Assembly (NCBI RefSeq): GCF_048128805.1
Contig: NC_136005.1
Span: 19,308,260-19,372,259 of the forward strand
DNA length: 64,000 nucleotides
Direction: 5' to 3'
Source of the DNA: Centroberyx gerrardi
Taxonomy: Eukaryota; Chordata; Actinopteri; Beryciformes; Berycidae
Under the pieces are notes generated by a model that was not told where the DNA came from, ran no database searches, and worked only from the letters and a program-made list of their open reading frames with translations. Made by a program: the position numbers and the translations under genes. Shown piece by piece: positions 12,282-25,744 of this stretch; within the stretch, counting starts at the first letter, position 1; every line of letters begins with the position of its first letter.

Positions 12282-14678
12282 TAATCAGTATAAAGCAGAG
12301 CGGCTCTGAAAAAGAACATGCATGCTTAGCAAAATCATTCCCTTGATAAATAAAGGTAAAACAACGACTACAGTCTCCGGGACAGTTGCCCCGCCCTTGT
12401 TTGTTCTGGGTGCCCAAGTGTTCCTGTCAGACACAGCAAACATTTTGGGCGGGATCATCGGAGGCAAAAGCCCAGAGGAGCGAGGGGAAATCAAATGACC
12501 AGTCTAAAGGGCGTTTCCACATTTCAACTCTGCTTTAAAGTCCACATTTGGGGGACAACTACTGTTTTTATGCTTTCCAGAAGGGCAAGCATCTACCTGT
12601 GTTGCTAAGAGACTGTAGGATTTTCATAGGTCCTTGTTGAACTGTGTGTGTTTGAAATGCCTGTGCTAGTATTGCCTGTTCTACGGAGCCTGTAGGGAAT
12701 GTATTTTGTGGTAATGAAGAATTTACTTGTGTACACAACATGGCATTTTGTATGCGCAATATATATAGCATGCACTTGAGCTGCATAAACAGATATAAAT
12801 AGATATTGCAAATAGATATAGAACATGTGTGCTTAATAAATTACGATATAGAGCCAGAACAATCATACCAACCCCTTTAATGAGCCATGGTGATGGAGAG
12901 CTCCAAGTGTTGAGTGATACAAGTACTTTATAAAGTCTGTAACATCCCTCAAGTCTCCATACTGACAGCAGTGTAGCCTTGTCAATTGTTTCAATCATGC
13001 CTTGCATCGCATCACGTCAGTAGGCAATGCCTTGATATCTCTAAAGTAAATATGATTAAGGAATGTATATCAAAGGCCTGATTCAACTAAATAAATATAT
13101 ATTTATTCAACAAAGTATCATGTATCAGGCTAATTAAACTAAATAAATCAATGCAAGTGACATCAAATAAATGTGGCAATTGGCACATTCTAATGGTTGT
13201 TCATTGTGAATTTGTTCACACAAATTATGAAATTGTGCTTAATGGACTACCAGCACAATTACAATACAATATACATTGCATACAATAAATAACTCATCAA
13301 AATAATACATTACATATTTATCATTAAACCCTTAGAGTTGAAAAGAAAAATACTCCAAATTCCAACTAAAACACAGGATTCTATATAAAATAGCCTATGT
13401 ACCACCATGCTATTCAAAACAAACACAAACTTCACAAACTTCTCAAACATTACAAACTCATTAAGTCTTCTCACCCAATATGAACAACCAGTTATTAAAC
13501 TACTTTATTTATAATGAAGATTGACCCATACAACTATTAAAGAACACTTTATCTATCTGGTCAGTCAAGTCATGATGTTATCCAAGGCTGTAAATGACTT
13601 TTATAACATCTTTATATATAACATCTTCCCACTCCAAACCCTTTATGTTAGTGTTGTTAAAAGATTAGATGTGTTGTCTGTATCCTTAACTGGCATTGAA
13701 AAACACTTGGACGTTATTTGCTAAGACACTCACAGCCTAAATAGTGCCAAGCTAGTTTTCACTTCTTTTTGAAGAGGTGCTCAAGGACACACTTTATAGG
13801 GGCAACTTGGAGAGACAAATCCAGCCCAGCTCACCCACTTGTGGGCCTGTGTGTAGGACTGAAGGAGCTTCTAGACATACAATAACGTGAGTGGCTCTCT
13901 TCACAGTGGCACACTTTGAATTGTAAACCTTTTGGATGTTAGCTTAGGGAACTTGCTGCAGAAGGCTCCCATGTATTATTTACTCAGCCAGAGACTCACT
14001 GATGCCCACAATGATTATTTTAGCAGTCATTCAAATTCCCATGATCAGGGTGGCATTGGTTGACAGAAGGAGGACAGTGGTTAAGTTTTGCTAAAACACT
14101 CTAGGAACATTTTATCAGGTCTTTTACATGCAATTCCATCTAGCAAACAGTAAGACGGCCTAAGATAAGCCTAAGCTGTGTCATCACAACTGGACATGTT
14201 CACTGGTTCTCTCTGGTGTGCACTTCTGCATGTGAATTGTTAGTCTCACTTTCAGATCTTCTGTTTCTTGTATTCTTAGAACGGCAGTTACTGTCAGCTC
14301 TACTCTTTTTCGTCACATATTGTACATCGTCTGAATCCAAATTTCCAATGGGGCCAAGATGGTCTTCCTTCAGCTTTTCCCAAGTTATTGCAACACACGC
14401 CGTTTAATTTCCAATCCACATGTTTCCATTTTCTTCCTGCACATCCATATACATGATGAGGAGGGGGGTTACAAGCCAAGCAGTTGGCTTGTGGCTGGCA
14501 GTGCCCCATTGGTTTGAATGAGGAATGCTAGTACTAACATGCTGGTGTTGGTACTGCTAGCAACAACCTGGTGCAGAAAAATCAATGATTTGTCAATGAG
14601 TGGGTCACAACAACAGATAATTAGACTTCAGTTGTCTGGTGACACAAATCTCACCCGTTACACAACCCAGGGTGTAAA

Positions 14679-14945
14679 GATAAGATAAGATGAAAATTTT
14701 ATGATCCACATGGCGAGATTGGGCCATTACTGCAGCACATAGTAATTGGATACAGCAGGAAAAAATAGAATATGAACAAGAATAAAGCAAATGGGGGCTA
14801 TATAGGCATACACAATCAACACTTTCAACATGTTAAGTAGAATGTACAAATGAGAAGTATCGGGAAAAGTATGCATTACAGCACTATGAGCCAAAAGACA
14901 AAGAGCAGAATATTTAGGCAATATACAGGAAATACTGTCCCACAA
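14679..14945. mobile_element. Degraded non-LTR retrotransposon 3' segment (probable)
   Basis: The GATAAGATAAGATGAAAA run, then TTATGATCC, then TTGGGCCATTACTGCAGCAC resemble the 3' tails of dispersed teleost LINEs, whose consensus has repeated GATAA followed by TTTATTGATCC. There is no coding part and boundaries are approximate. The family is not identified. Confidence 0.4.
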
Positions 14946-17900
14946 AAGAATATGCAAATGTAAACAAAGATTTTAAATCAGAGAACAAAATGCCATGCCC
15001 ATTCCCTTTTGTTTATATTTCTACCAAGGATGGTGTTCATAGTAATCTTGACAATATAGAAGTGTAAATGTGAAAATGTAATATTAGGTAAAGCCAAGGC
15101 CACAATGAATCATAAGCTATGGGGAGGGGAGTGGGTTGATATGGGATGGCTCTATTTGGTGTGTGTGCATGTGGGTGTAAGATCTCCATTTTCTACAATC
15201 AAAAGCCTCAATGCAATCCATTAAGACTCTCATACTAGAAGTCCTTTCGTGAGACTATTATCCTGGTAGACATAAGGTCTCCTCATGGCCATTACGCAAT
15301 TACGGAAGGGTTACCTAAGCTTTAGAGAAAAAAGAACCAGAAATGGTAAACAATTGCACACATGGCTGTATTTGAAATATCCAGAATTCAGAAGGACGCT
15401 TGCCTCAGAACAGTGTTGGACCTATTTGCTTTGAAAGTTAAGGGGAATTCATGCTAAGTGATTCGCAGAAATGCATTCATAAGTGCTGCATTATCAGGAA
15501 ATGAATGCCAGTTACTTTTTGGAGCAGTTTGATATGCCATTTTGTGGTGTATGGCGCACAAACTTTTTTTTTTTTTTTTTTTAAAGTTCTTTGCCTTCCT
15601 CCTAGTAAAGCAGACATTGTTTTTGGTGAAAGGCCACTTCACACCTTCCATTGAAATCTATGCAAGCCTGTCCATTCAGCTGTGTGGAGGAAGGGTCATT
15701 CTTTTCTTGCAGCACTCTCATTTCTCTATGACTGACGTGATCGCCCAACTCACACATCTTGTATCCTTACTTATATCCTTACAAATTCACAACACAAAGA
15801 GTATATTTTTCCTCCATTGACCAATTTTGCTTGGAAGCATGAATCTTGCGTCACATATCGTGATCAGAAACCATCAAGTAAATCAAATTCTCTGTCAGTA
15901 ACTAATTGTACTTTGATGTGTCTTTGCCTCATGTGCCTACAAATCTCAACGCTGCCTTCATTTTTGATGTGACCAAAAAACAAATAATGGTTCAAGGCCC
16001 CTGGAGGATGCTTTCCCTCCATCTGAGGAAAGAAGTGGTGGAACGGTGAATGCACGCTGTATCTGCTTTTCATCACAAGCAACCTAAGCGGCTATAAATG
16101 AGGCAGGGCAGTAGAGCTTTGCAATGGTAAATAGGGTGTCTGATTGAAAGATTGGGCCACCTGGCCGTGACTGTCAGGAGGCCTCATCCAAACGCAGGCA
16201 ACCACAAAGCTCAGCCAATGTCCTCCACTGCCCACTTCCCACTCTGTGTCGCCCAAATAGCCTGGGACAGGACCCGTGTCTGAGGAGATTGCTTTCGGAA
16301 AGCTCTGACTGGGCCTGGGAGAGGGAACACTTATCTCTGGGTAATTACCCTCTGTGCACAATGAATAAAATGAAAGATAGCTCCATAATCTAAGGTCTGG
16401 CAAGCTTGGAGATTACAGAGCCACTCACATATTATTTGCCAAGACCAATATGCAAAGATGATAAACAAGTGTGAGGTTATCTTTGACTTTGTCTTGATAT
16501 AGAGTGTGTGTGTGGGGCGGTGCTGTTCAGATTAATTTTACACTGAAATAGATTTCTTTTTAATTAGAGGAACGCTCTCTTGTTTGGGAAACTGTTTACT
16601 GCTGGATCTGTAGCGTTCACTTGGAGACACAACGCACATGACTAGTCTGACTTTGGCACGTATTCAACAGGGAATTGAACCTGCAAGCTTGCTCTTAAAG
16701 TGCCATGTCCACCAAACTGGGCTGCACACAAACAAAAAGAATGCATATTTGATTTCAGTTTCCACGAGGGTGAGAGTGTTTTTGCAAAGTCACTCCATGC
16801 TTATAGATATTTTGAACTCTCCATAGTCTCTTGTCTTTGTGGAGGGTATATGACTTCCCCACTCTATTGTTGAGCTTTGTAATTGGCTGTGTGTTCCCGA
16901 CAAAAGAGGCTCATGGAGGGACCCTGATGAGAAACTGCCTCAATCCAGCTCCTCTGTTTCTGGATGGGCTTAATTAGAATTGCAGCAAAGACCCTAAGGG
17001 CCGGAGAGAGGGCCTATTTCATTTTCCTGTTGTCTTTTGTCATCCTCACATCGTCTTCCCTAATTATTTCAGAGCCAAGAAAATCTGCTCTAAGGATTGG
17101 GTGAGTGTCTGAAGAGGTCAATCTCTCAGATTACCCAGAAATGTATCATTATTACTCAGAGAGAGGGAAAGTTTCAGAGCGAAGACACTGATTCCTGTGA
17201 GGTGCTGGGATAAATGTGTTTTATGAACAAAATGCTATAAAAGATGGCTGAACCAGTGAGTAGTGTGCCTCATAGATCAAACCATAGCATTTACAGACAA
17301 ATATATTTGATACAGACCTCAATAAGATTCTTGCTGTAAGGCCATTAATATGCTATTTTTGTTTACTGGATATTCTACACATGGATATCAAGCCCAGTGC
17401 TTTTGTAACTGGTGTATGGGAAGTATAAAGTGGTTTGATTTGCTTATTATTTTATGAAGTTGTTTAGTTCAAATACCAGTGAGGACCTTTGGTGTCGATC
17501 AAAATGACTTATTGATTGATAGACTTGCTTTATACCTGCTATTAACATATCTTGGATGTCCTGATTGTAACCAGATAGAGCTTATTTGTGTAAAATGCTG
17601 TAAAAGGATCCAAGGTGAAATGAAGGCAGATAGCAGTCAGCACAAATCCAGTCCACATACATACAACAACTGCATACAGAATATGAAAATGCATGCTTGC
17701 GTAAATACCTCCTGACTGTGCAATCTGGATAGCAGAATATCACTTTTAACGAAAGGGGCAAAAGAGGCCGTAATGTCGTTACTTTAAGCACAATATGACT
17801 CATTCAGCGAAAACTGTCAGCTGTGAACTGTTAATCACTTGACACAGATAGCCTTAAGAGTAACAATTTACCTGTCAAATTTCACATGTAAAGTTAATCA

Positions 17901-19270
17901 CATTCACTCCCACTGCACATACTGCATGTACTGTAGTAGAAAGCTGTTCAGTGGGGATGTTGCGCTGTATGAGGGTGATAGAAGTAATCAAGGAGGGGAG
18001 GGGGCTTCTCCATAGGAAGTTCCTGCAAACAGAGTGCACCCACTTTTTAAACCCCATTTGTCTTGTTAATGCTCCCCTCTGATTACCTGATTGCACTGGA
18101 TGACTGTGGAGAAATCTGATTGCGTAAAATTATATAGAGCAAACTTTTGATTGGGGAGGGATCTGGCGAGCTTGCTGCCACCATTGACAGGCTTTGTGAA
18201 ATTTGGCCTCACTGATTTGAAATCAGCTAAGTGTCACGTCCCATAATTGTAATCAGAACTTAATTTTTTGGCCTTGTTCTCTTTCACAGCACAACTTTTT
18301 TTGAGGCAAACTTTCGAGCTTGAGCAATACAACAGATATGTTCTATATCCAATAATGAATTTTCAATACACAGAATTTACATTTTTATCCCCCAAAAACA
18401 CTAAGAGTCCATGTCAAACAGTCTGTGTTGGTCATTCCTAAATCTTTTCATATGAAGGCAAATTGTTAAGCTCAGTGATATAACGCAATAGGATATTATG
18501 ACTATACAAAGAATACCTCAAGCTATAAAGTGCTTAATGTCAAGATGATTTGCACTTATAAAATTCAATCATCCATCATTTGCAGAGTGGTCTTTCAGTG
18601 AAGAATACTTTGCATCTAGAAATAGGTCAATGAGACGATAGTGCTCATTAGGTTCAGTCTGTGCATATAGCTCTATCTTAAACATGGAACATAATTAATT
18701 CATTAGCTTCTTCGCCGGTGTTTAAACCTATTGCTTAAAGTAAATTCCTGCCCATTTTCACTGCGCTGGGCTAGGCAACGGGTTAATCAGGCAACTCAAC
18801 TCCCTCTGCTTGGCCCTTCCACACTGTCAGGGCCAAAGCTGTTTAAAAGTCATAGAAAATGAAAATGACTGCTAAAATAGTTAGATGCCATCTTTATTCA
18901 TGGCCAGCAGTTTAACCAACTGGTGGATTTAGCGGAAATGTGGAAATAAACGTAATTACTACTTGCAAAAGCTTAAAAAAAAGCTCTAAAAAAATGTAGG
19001 TAAAGACATGACGCAATATCAGCATAATTTCACCAATCACTTCATTTCATCACTTGTTCGGTTACATTGGTAACTGTGGCAACTTCACTGAAAATTCTAA
19101 AAACTCAGGATTCATAGTTTAAACAAACCAAGATCTAGCATTCATGCTTCAGTTTCAAGTTGGAAATCCTGGGCTCAAGGTCCTGGGCAGTCGGGTCACG
19201 GTCAAATGATGGATGTGGAGACTTAAAAATCAGTGTAATTTCTTTGTGCTCACACTTTTAACCTTTCACC

Positions 19271-19303
19271 TCATTCATTCATTCATTCATTCATTCATTC
19301 ATT
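19271..19303. repeat. (ATTC)n tetranucleotide microsatellite
   Basis: About eight tandem copies of ATTC. Confidence 0.95.
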
Positions 19304-21866
19304 GCTTGCACTCACAGCGCTTATGCCAGATATGCCAACTCTGGAGCCCAGAAAAAACAGTATCTTGGTGTGTGAGTTATTGGTTATGGGCAAAACAAAT
19401 TATTTTCCCTTAATAGATTAGAAACTGGGGGTAAATTAAAGGTAGGGTGAATTTCTTTTTTTTCTTTTTTTTTCAGATGTAATGCTGGTGACATTTCAAT
19501 GATTGCAACACAATCATAGGCATTCGGAAATCCATACTTCACAACATTGCATACTCTTCATTAATTAACTTCCTATTGATCGCTGACCCTGCCACTTCAA
19601 CTTATTTCCATTTCACACATCAGCTTTCTATTCGGTTAATTTGTGGTCTGGTAAAGTACAGTACATGGGAATAAGAGAACATGGTGAGGGCAAGTGAAAG
19701 TAAATTTAATGTCACTGTATTCAGAATAATATAAGTTTTACAGTTCAATTCCTTGAGCCTGTCTTATCTCCCATTTGGAGATTTCAAATGTTTATTTTCA
19801 CTAAAAAAGGGAATAGGTTAATCTCGTTGATAATGGAGTTTTCACAAATTCAAGGTGCTTTAGACTTGACTTCAAATTAACAGCAGGCTCAAGAGGCTGG
19901 ACGACCAGTGGACCTGACATAGTTTATTTTTTTCACTCATGACTTGCTCCTTTTTGAAACTAAAGGAAGAATTGAAGGTTACAGTAAAATTCAAAAAACG
20001 AATACAGTAATGCTATACAAGTAATGCTATGTAGATATTCAGAAACCTGAATAGAATGTGGCTAAAACATATCACACTTTTTTTAAAAGATAATATCAGG
20101 TGTTGTCATTATAAAATGGTTTCTCAGTATTGATATATCACCAAACATGGTTAAGTAATAGCTAAAACATAACAAAAAAAGAGAATAAGAAGATAATCAA
20201 AATTGGTGTTGCCATAACCTATAAGCTTCTTTGACTTCTTACATCATTTTTCGTCATCTTTTTTGCAAAACATCACTTGTGCACATTATCTGGATGGAAT
20301 GTTGTTGCACTCTCTGTGGATTCACAGATAGTCCTATGCATAGAGATATAATGTACCTAACAGACGCATCATTACAATCTAGCAAGAGAAAAAGATGCTT
20401 ATGAGTAAACAGCAGTACTAGCACAGCAGACTCTCACACAATTAATGATTACAATAACTAATGGGTAGGGATTATACTGATAGCAATTAATGCTCACAGC
20501 ATCAGAAAGAGCTGAAGGTTATATTTTTACCATGGTGGCTAACATAAGGCTCAACTTTGTGATGATTTTTGATAGTAGTATCAGTAACAACTAAGGTGTA
20601 TACTGACGACAGGTAATGCTTGTGACATCAGAAATAATTAAAGCTTACCCATTACAGTATGATTAATAAAGAGTTCTTTCTAAGCTCTACAAGGAAATGG
20701 TTAAATATATGTGACTCTCCTCTTTCCAATGAGCCTACTTGCATCCTTGCAATGGTATGAGAGACCACAAGAGCCCTTGGACGAAGGCCACACCCATTGT
20801 TATCTGTCGGACCACAAATAATACCTCAAATGAAACATCTAACTCAATAAAATGCGCGTATTATTTTTGTCTTGGTAGGTTTGAAATTAGAGAGCCTTGG
20901 CGACATTTTCTTGCAGTGCCAAAAAAGTGACAAAGCTGCTTGCGGTGGGTCCCGTACTGCACACTGAATACTGTGACAGTATGTGCAATTTCCTGTATTT
21001 AGGATGGGGTTAGTTAAGGCGACTGTGGCAGGGTGGGAGGCTTACATAAAGTCGTAGCCTCAAGGCCCTTAATCCGGGTTTGCTCACACCTCAAAGTCAA
21101 ACATCTTTGTTGAATAGATTGCATTACAGCGGAATGGATGATGTAGAGTAGGAGAACACAGAAGCATATATTTTTTTGTTCGCCATGTCCATGTGTATTA
21201 TTTGTATTATCAACAGTATGTTAGTTGAGAGTGCCCCAAGTATGGTGACAGTCATACTGTACAAAGGAAATACCGTCATAAACTCAACAACTCCTGAACA
21301 TTTTGGACCATCTCCATCCAGCATTCCTTTTGGCTCCTGAGCCTCCAGCCACCTGCACAACTTGTAATAAAACTGTCACAAATGAATGAAAGTTGGGAGA
21401 AGGAGGGAGGGTGGGGGGAGGGGGGTTAACACAGATGTCCAAATAAAGTGTGAATGATTCATTTTGCCAAGATTAGTGGCATTCTCCAGCAGAAACTTTC
21501 CCATGGCAAGGGAACTCTGCTGCTTTCATTACGACCCCGCGGATTGTCATCATAAATTGATTTTCTCTCTGAAAGACAAATTAAATTGCATATGAAATAC
21601 AACAGAAACAAGAACAAGAAAGTGTCTGTTTCTCCATTTTCCTCCACAGTTCCCATTCCCTCCCCTCTCTTTTTTGTCCCCCTTTTTGTCAATTTCCCAT
21701 GTCTCTCACATCTAAGTGATCCAGAGTGTTCAAACTTAAATTAAGATCTCTGGCAAGATAAACAGTTAAAACCAGTTCCCATAGTTACGGCTCACACAGT
21801 GTGGTGATTGCATTATAATCCGACAGCAATCAACTCTAAATGAAACAGGGATGATAAGGGTGCTAT

Positions 21867-21870
<4 letters not shown>

Positions 21871-21900
<30 letters not shown>
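21871..21900. repeat. (TG)15 microsatellite
   Basis: A perfect 30-bp TG run followed by CCCGCGCACGC. Confidence 0.95.
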
Positions 21901-21901
<1 letters not shown>

Positions 21902-24666
21902 CCGCGCACGCTTGAATGTAGCTTATTTCTTTCTTTTGTTCAACTTAGATTTTTATTACCTTCCAATCAGGTCAAATCCACACCAGACGCTTTCATGACT
22001 TAAAGGCCATTGTTTTGGACAAACATGACCATGATGTGGGCAGAATGAGATTAAGTCACGACAGCTCGGATGCCTTGTTGAGGTGCCTTCTGCACAGCTG
22101 TGCTGCAAGTTTGGGGCCTCTTGATATCTCTAAAAATGCTAATAGGGAGCATTAACTATAATGAAATTGAATTTGCCCTTCAGCTTTAAGCATGTCTCAT
22201 CCACCGTTCCATTTACTTAAAAAAAAATCCACATGACAGTGGAAGAAAGATCTGAACCTCCTAACATCACTGTTTCTCAAAGAGCCAGTATAGATGACCA
22301 GAAAGCCATCAAAAAGACTCGGTCAATGTAAGATGTCTCCTTTACTGAGGCTTATGATAAAATAAATGGAAGGATACGTGTCTGACGGTTTATTAAAACA
22401 TGTTTTATTTTTTTTCAGTTCAATTTTATTCATTTTTAGTCCTTCTGTGTGGTTATAAGTCCTTGTTGGTGGATGTGCATGTCATTAGTTGCAACTTACA
22501 AAGATCAAGTATTTTATAATTTTACAGAGAAAAAAGGAACAGGGCCTAATTGTGGGTTGGGAGTTTTAAAACACATCATCTCATTGCTCACAAACCAAGC
22601 TTTCTCTCGGGCCGTTCTAAACATTTTCACAAAAGTAAACTTTTGAGAAATTGGCAGCATCATGCAGTTAGGATTGGTTAGAAATGCTCATGCACGTCAA
22701 TAGAGACCAAAACCATTTCTTTCAAAAACTCGAGCAAGCTGCTGCATTTTAAGTCCATAAATTGTAGTAAGAGTAAGAATAAGTAATATACTGTAACAGT
22801 TGGACTTGCATTTGTTCTCAAGAGCAATGTTTTAGGACCCCATGGACTTGCATTGGCATTTCTAAATGCTAACTGGAGGCTAACGCCAGTTTCTCCAAAA
22901 AAAAAAAGTCAATACTAGTGTAAAAACCTTTTTTGATATCCTGAAAGGAATCTTGGTCAGGGATCGATAAGATAGGCTTCGCAAATCCTGAACCAAGCCT
23001 TAGAGACCCTACCATCAAAACGGTTTCTCATGGTCTCAGAAGGGGAGCGACACTAAACAGAGAGGCTTTCCTGTTCATTCTTCCATGTCTTAGACTTGAT
23101 GTCTCTGTGGGAAGAATGCAGCTCATCTGAGATGTCTGCAGGTTGTCAGAGCAAGAGGGAGAGGAGCGGGCTGAGGCGAACCCCGAGGCAGCCCCAAGAC
23201 AAACAAGAGAGGCATCTGTGAGTGGAGCCCATCATCAGTCATCCTAAAGAAATTATCCCCTGATCAACAAGGAGCTGCATGCTCAGACCATGGCCCTCTC
23301 ACTAAGAGACAAAACCCTCTTTCATTATTGGGTTGTTCAATCTGCATTAAAGGGAAGAAGATAGCATTGGTCCTTACCATTTCTTTCATTTGAGGTTCTA
23401 AACACGAAAAGGTAAGTAGACCAACTGCAGATTGACCAGGTAGATATGGCTTGGGGTCCCACTGAAATGAAAAGGAACAGATTACCCAGAGGCAATGTTT
23501 AAGAAAAGTGCTCTGCTATAATTCCACTACTGAAATAAAGCCCTGTTAAAACAAGCAACAGCATCAGCTTTCAGAGTTTACTGTATGACAGCCATTGTAT
23601 GGGCAACGTGTGCAGTACAGAGCATGTCGCTGTAAATAAAAAGGAAAAGAACAGTCATTCAGTAAAGTGGGGTTAGAGCCAAATGAAATATGCTCCCAAT
23701 TATGGCAATGGGTGTAAGGAGCTAATAAAGTGAATGTCCCTACAAGACACTGTACCCTAATGGATCCCAACTAATTTGCTTTGACTGATGAATTTCCCAC
23801 TCCGGTTGTGTGGGGTTGAATAATTCTGAAATTTATCACAAGACATTGAGACTCATTAAGGATTCACGACATTTCATTAAAGCAATGTTGTTCTAGAGGC
23901 AGCACATGGTGTTCTATTTGTGTCTGTCTGTGTGCGCATGCAGAGTCTGGAATAGTGTGTAAAAGTAATTATCCAATGATTAGCAACTAAGGCACTTAAA
24001 GGAAGGGCTGCTTAGGTTCCTGTGTCATTTAGTTACTAAAATCCAAAAGCCACCATTGAGGTGTTTGCTGGCCCTGTTGGGCTGATTCAATACTGTTATG
24101 CACTTCCAGTGTATCACAAAATATATATCCTTATACCTCAAAAACCCACAAAATCCATCACATTTTTACAGAAATGTCATGATAAACTAGGTTTCACTAT
24201 AAAGCTTTTCTAAAAAATTCTCCTGCTTCTGAGGAACAGCATCCTGTACAGACATTGGATTAGGGTACACTGAAGCAATTTTTTTTGGAAAAAAAAAAAA
24301 GCCCCTTATAGTTTAGCATGGCATTTCCATCAAATGAGGAGAGCTTTGTGGGACTAAAGGTGTTCCAAGGTACATTTTTTAAATATAATGGAAGTCTACG
24401 GAAGTGACAAATCAGCCAAAAATGCCACCAAATATCTCAATAATAGAAAAAGATGCTGATACTGTCTGGGGGATTACCCCCTGTCATGGTAAGAATGACC
24501 AGGAGCAGGTGGGTCATTCCTCCAAATGGGTGCCTTTTGGACAAAGTGTTGTCTATTTCTTCAAGTATCCATTTTCCATCTTTTCAACATTCTATCAGAA
24601 AGAGGACACGCTTGACTTGCACATATGTCAACCCTGTTATCGTCACTCACACAATTGTTTGAAAAT

Positions 24667-25596
24667 TTGCTTGTCAAGGTGCAGCTCTCCGGTGGAGGCT
24701 TTTAGGGCCAATGGACACTCAAAAACTCAACCCCAAAAGCATCCAGAGCATGTCTTTTTCTGTAGTGAGACATGTCAGTACAACAAGAAGTCCTCCAACC
24801 CATACGACCACATAGGTCATTTGTTCCTACCCTCTAATATGACCCACAGGAGCGTTTCCAACGTGATCTCACAAAAATACGTGAAATGAAAACGACCCAC
24901 AGGAGCGTTTCCAACGTGATCTCACAAAAATATGTGAAATGAAAACAACTTGGGTTATGGTTATGGTTAGGCAACTAAAACAACTTGGTTAAGGTTAGGA
25001 AAATGGTTTGGTCATGGTTAAATTTGGAAACGCTGGGAATCGAATCCCGGTCGCCGACATCGAAGGCAAACATATACGCCCATCCGCCATCCCTGCCCAC
25101 AGCACCCTTACTTTCCACCGTGCTATTTCAATGTTGAGAATGTTGAGAGAGAAACGTGACAGTCACATGATGTGGACGCAGACCAATGTAGCACATTGTC
25201 ATTATTTACACGACCGCTAGAGGTCACTTAACTTTAAAACGTAACTATAGGTCGTAATAAGCTGCTTGTACAAACGACCTATGGGGTCGTTTTTTGGGGG
25301 AGGACAGGCTCCAGTACAAAGATGTAAATGAAAATGATCTATAGTAATGCCTTTTTTGTACAGTTGGCCATTGCTTTAGCACTTCCTCGTCTACTCTGGC
25401 TGCCTACATGCACCGCTATATGAAGTAATGCAAAACAAATGAGTGATTGTCATGGATAAACTGAAAATTAAATACATGTCTCATTACAGAGTGACTGTTA
25501 ATATGTTGAATAAGACGTGTTTTGGGTACTTTTGGGGTTGATTGTCCATTGGCCCTATAGGACTGTATTGGAGAGGCGCGCATATGAGGCAAGCAA
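24667..25596. mobile_element. Foldback or MITE-like element with long imperfect inverted arms
   Basis: The left arm (about 24667-24780) is an imperfect reverse complement of the right arm (about 25478-25596). Shared blocks include TAGGGCCAATGGACA, CAACCCCAAAAG, TTGCTTG and TCTGTA(G/A)TGAGACATGT. A second inverted pair lies inside: 24803-24823 against 25273-25293, with 19 of 21 positions matching. The interior carries a 53-bp tandem duplication and a tRNA-like segment. There is no transposase ORF, so it is non-autonomous. Weak similarity may continue outward to about 24570 and 25670. Target-site duplication was not resolved and the superfamily is unassigned. Confidence 0.65.
24841..24946. repeat. 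Two-copy 53-bp tandem duplication
   Basis: Copies at 24841-24893 and 24894-24946 are nearly identical; the only internal difference is TACGTG versus TATGTG. The near-identity suggests a recent duplication inside the foldback element. Confidence 0.9.
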
Positions 25597-25744
25597 GATA
25601 TAAGTAGCTCTATAGTGAAGCAGTTATCAAGATTTTAGTCTGAATTAATCGGTATAATGGAAAATTATGGGGCCCAGGTCAAACATAATTAGAGTTATGC
25701 ATTAAGGTATAATATGTAAAACACATTATTGACATTATTCGAAG

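Larger units (their letters stand above)
12291..24666. other. Intergenic region, no gene recognised
   Basis: Noncoding sequence with scattered simple repeats and the LINE-like fragment at 14.68-14.95 kb. A GC-richer block at about 16.09-16.35 kb and unique blocks at 10.7-11.6 kb, just upstream, look less decayed than their surroundings, but nothing in them identifies a product. Confidence 0.55.

Noticed and set aside
24404..24889. 161-codon open frame on the + strand
   Set aside because: It runs into the left arm and first tandem copy of the foldback element and has no domain; part of its length comes from repeat sequence.
25205..25222. Second CTCF-like word (CCGCTAGAGGTCAC)
   Set aside because: It lacks the GGGC core and lies inside the foldback element.
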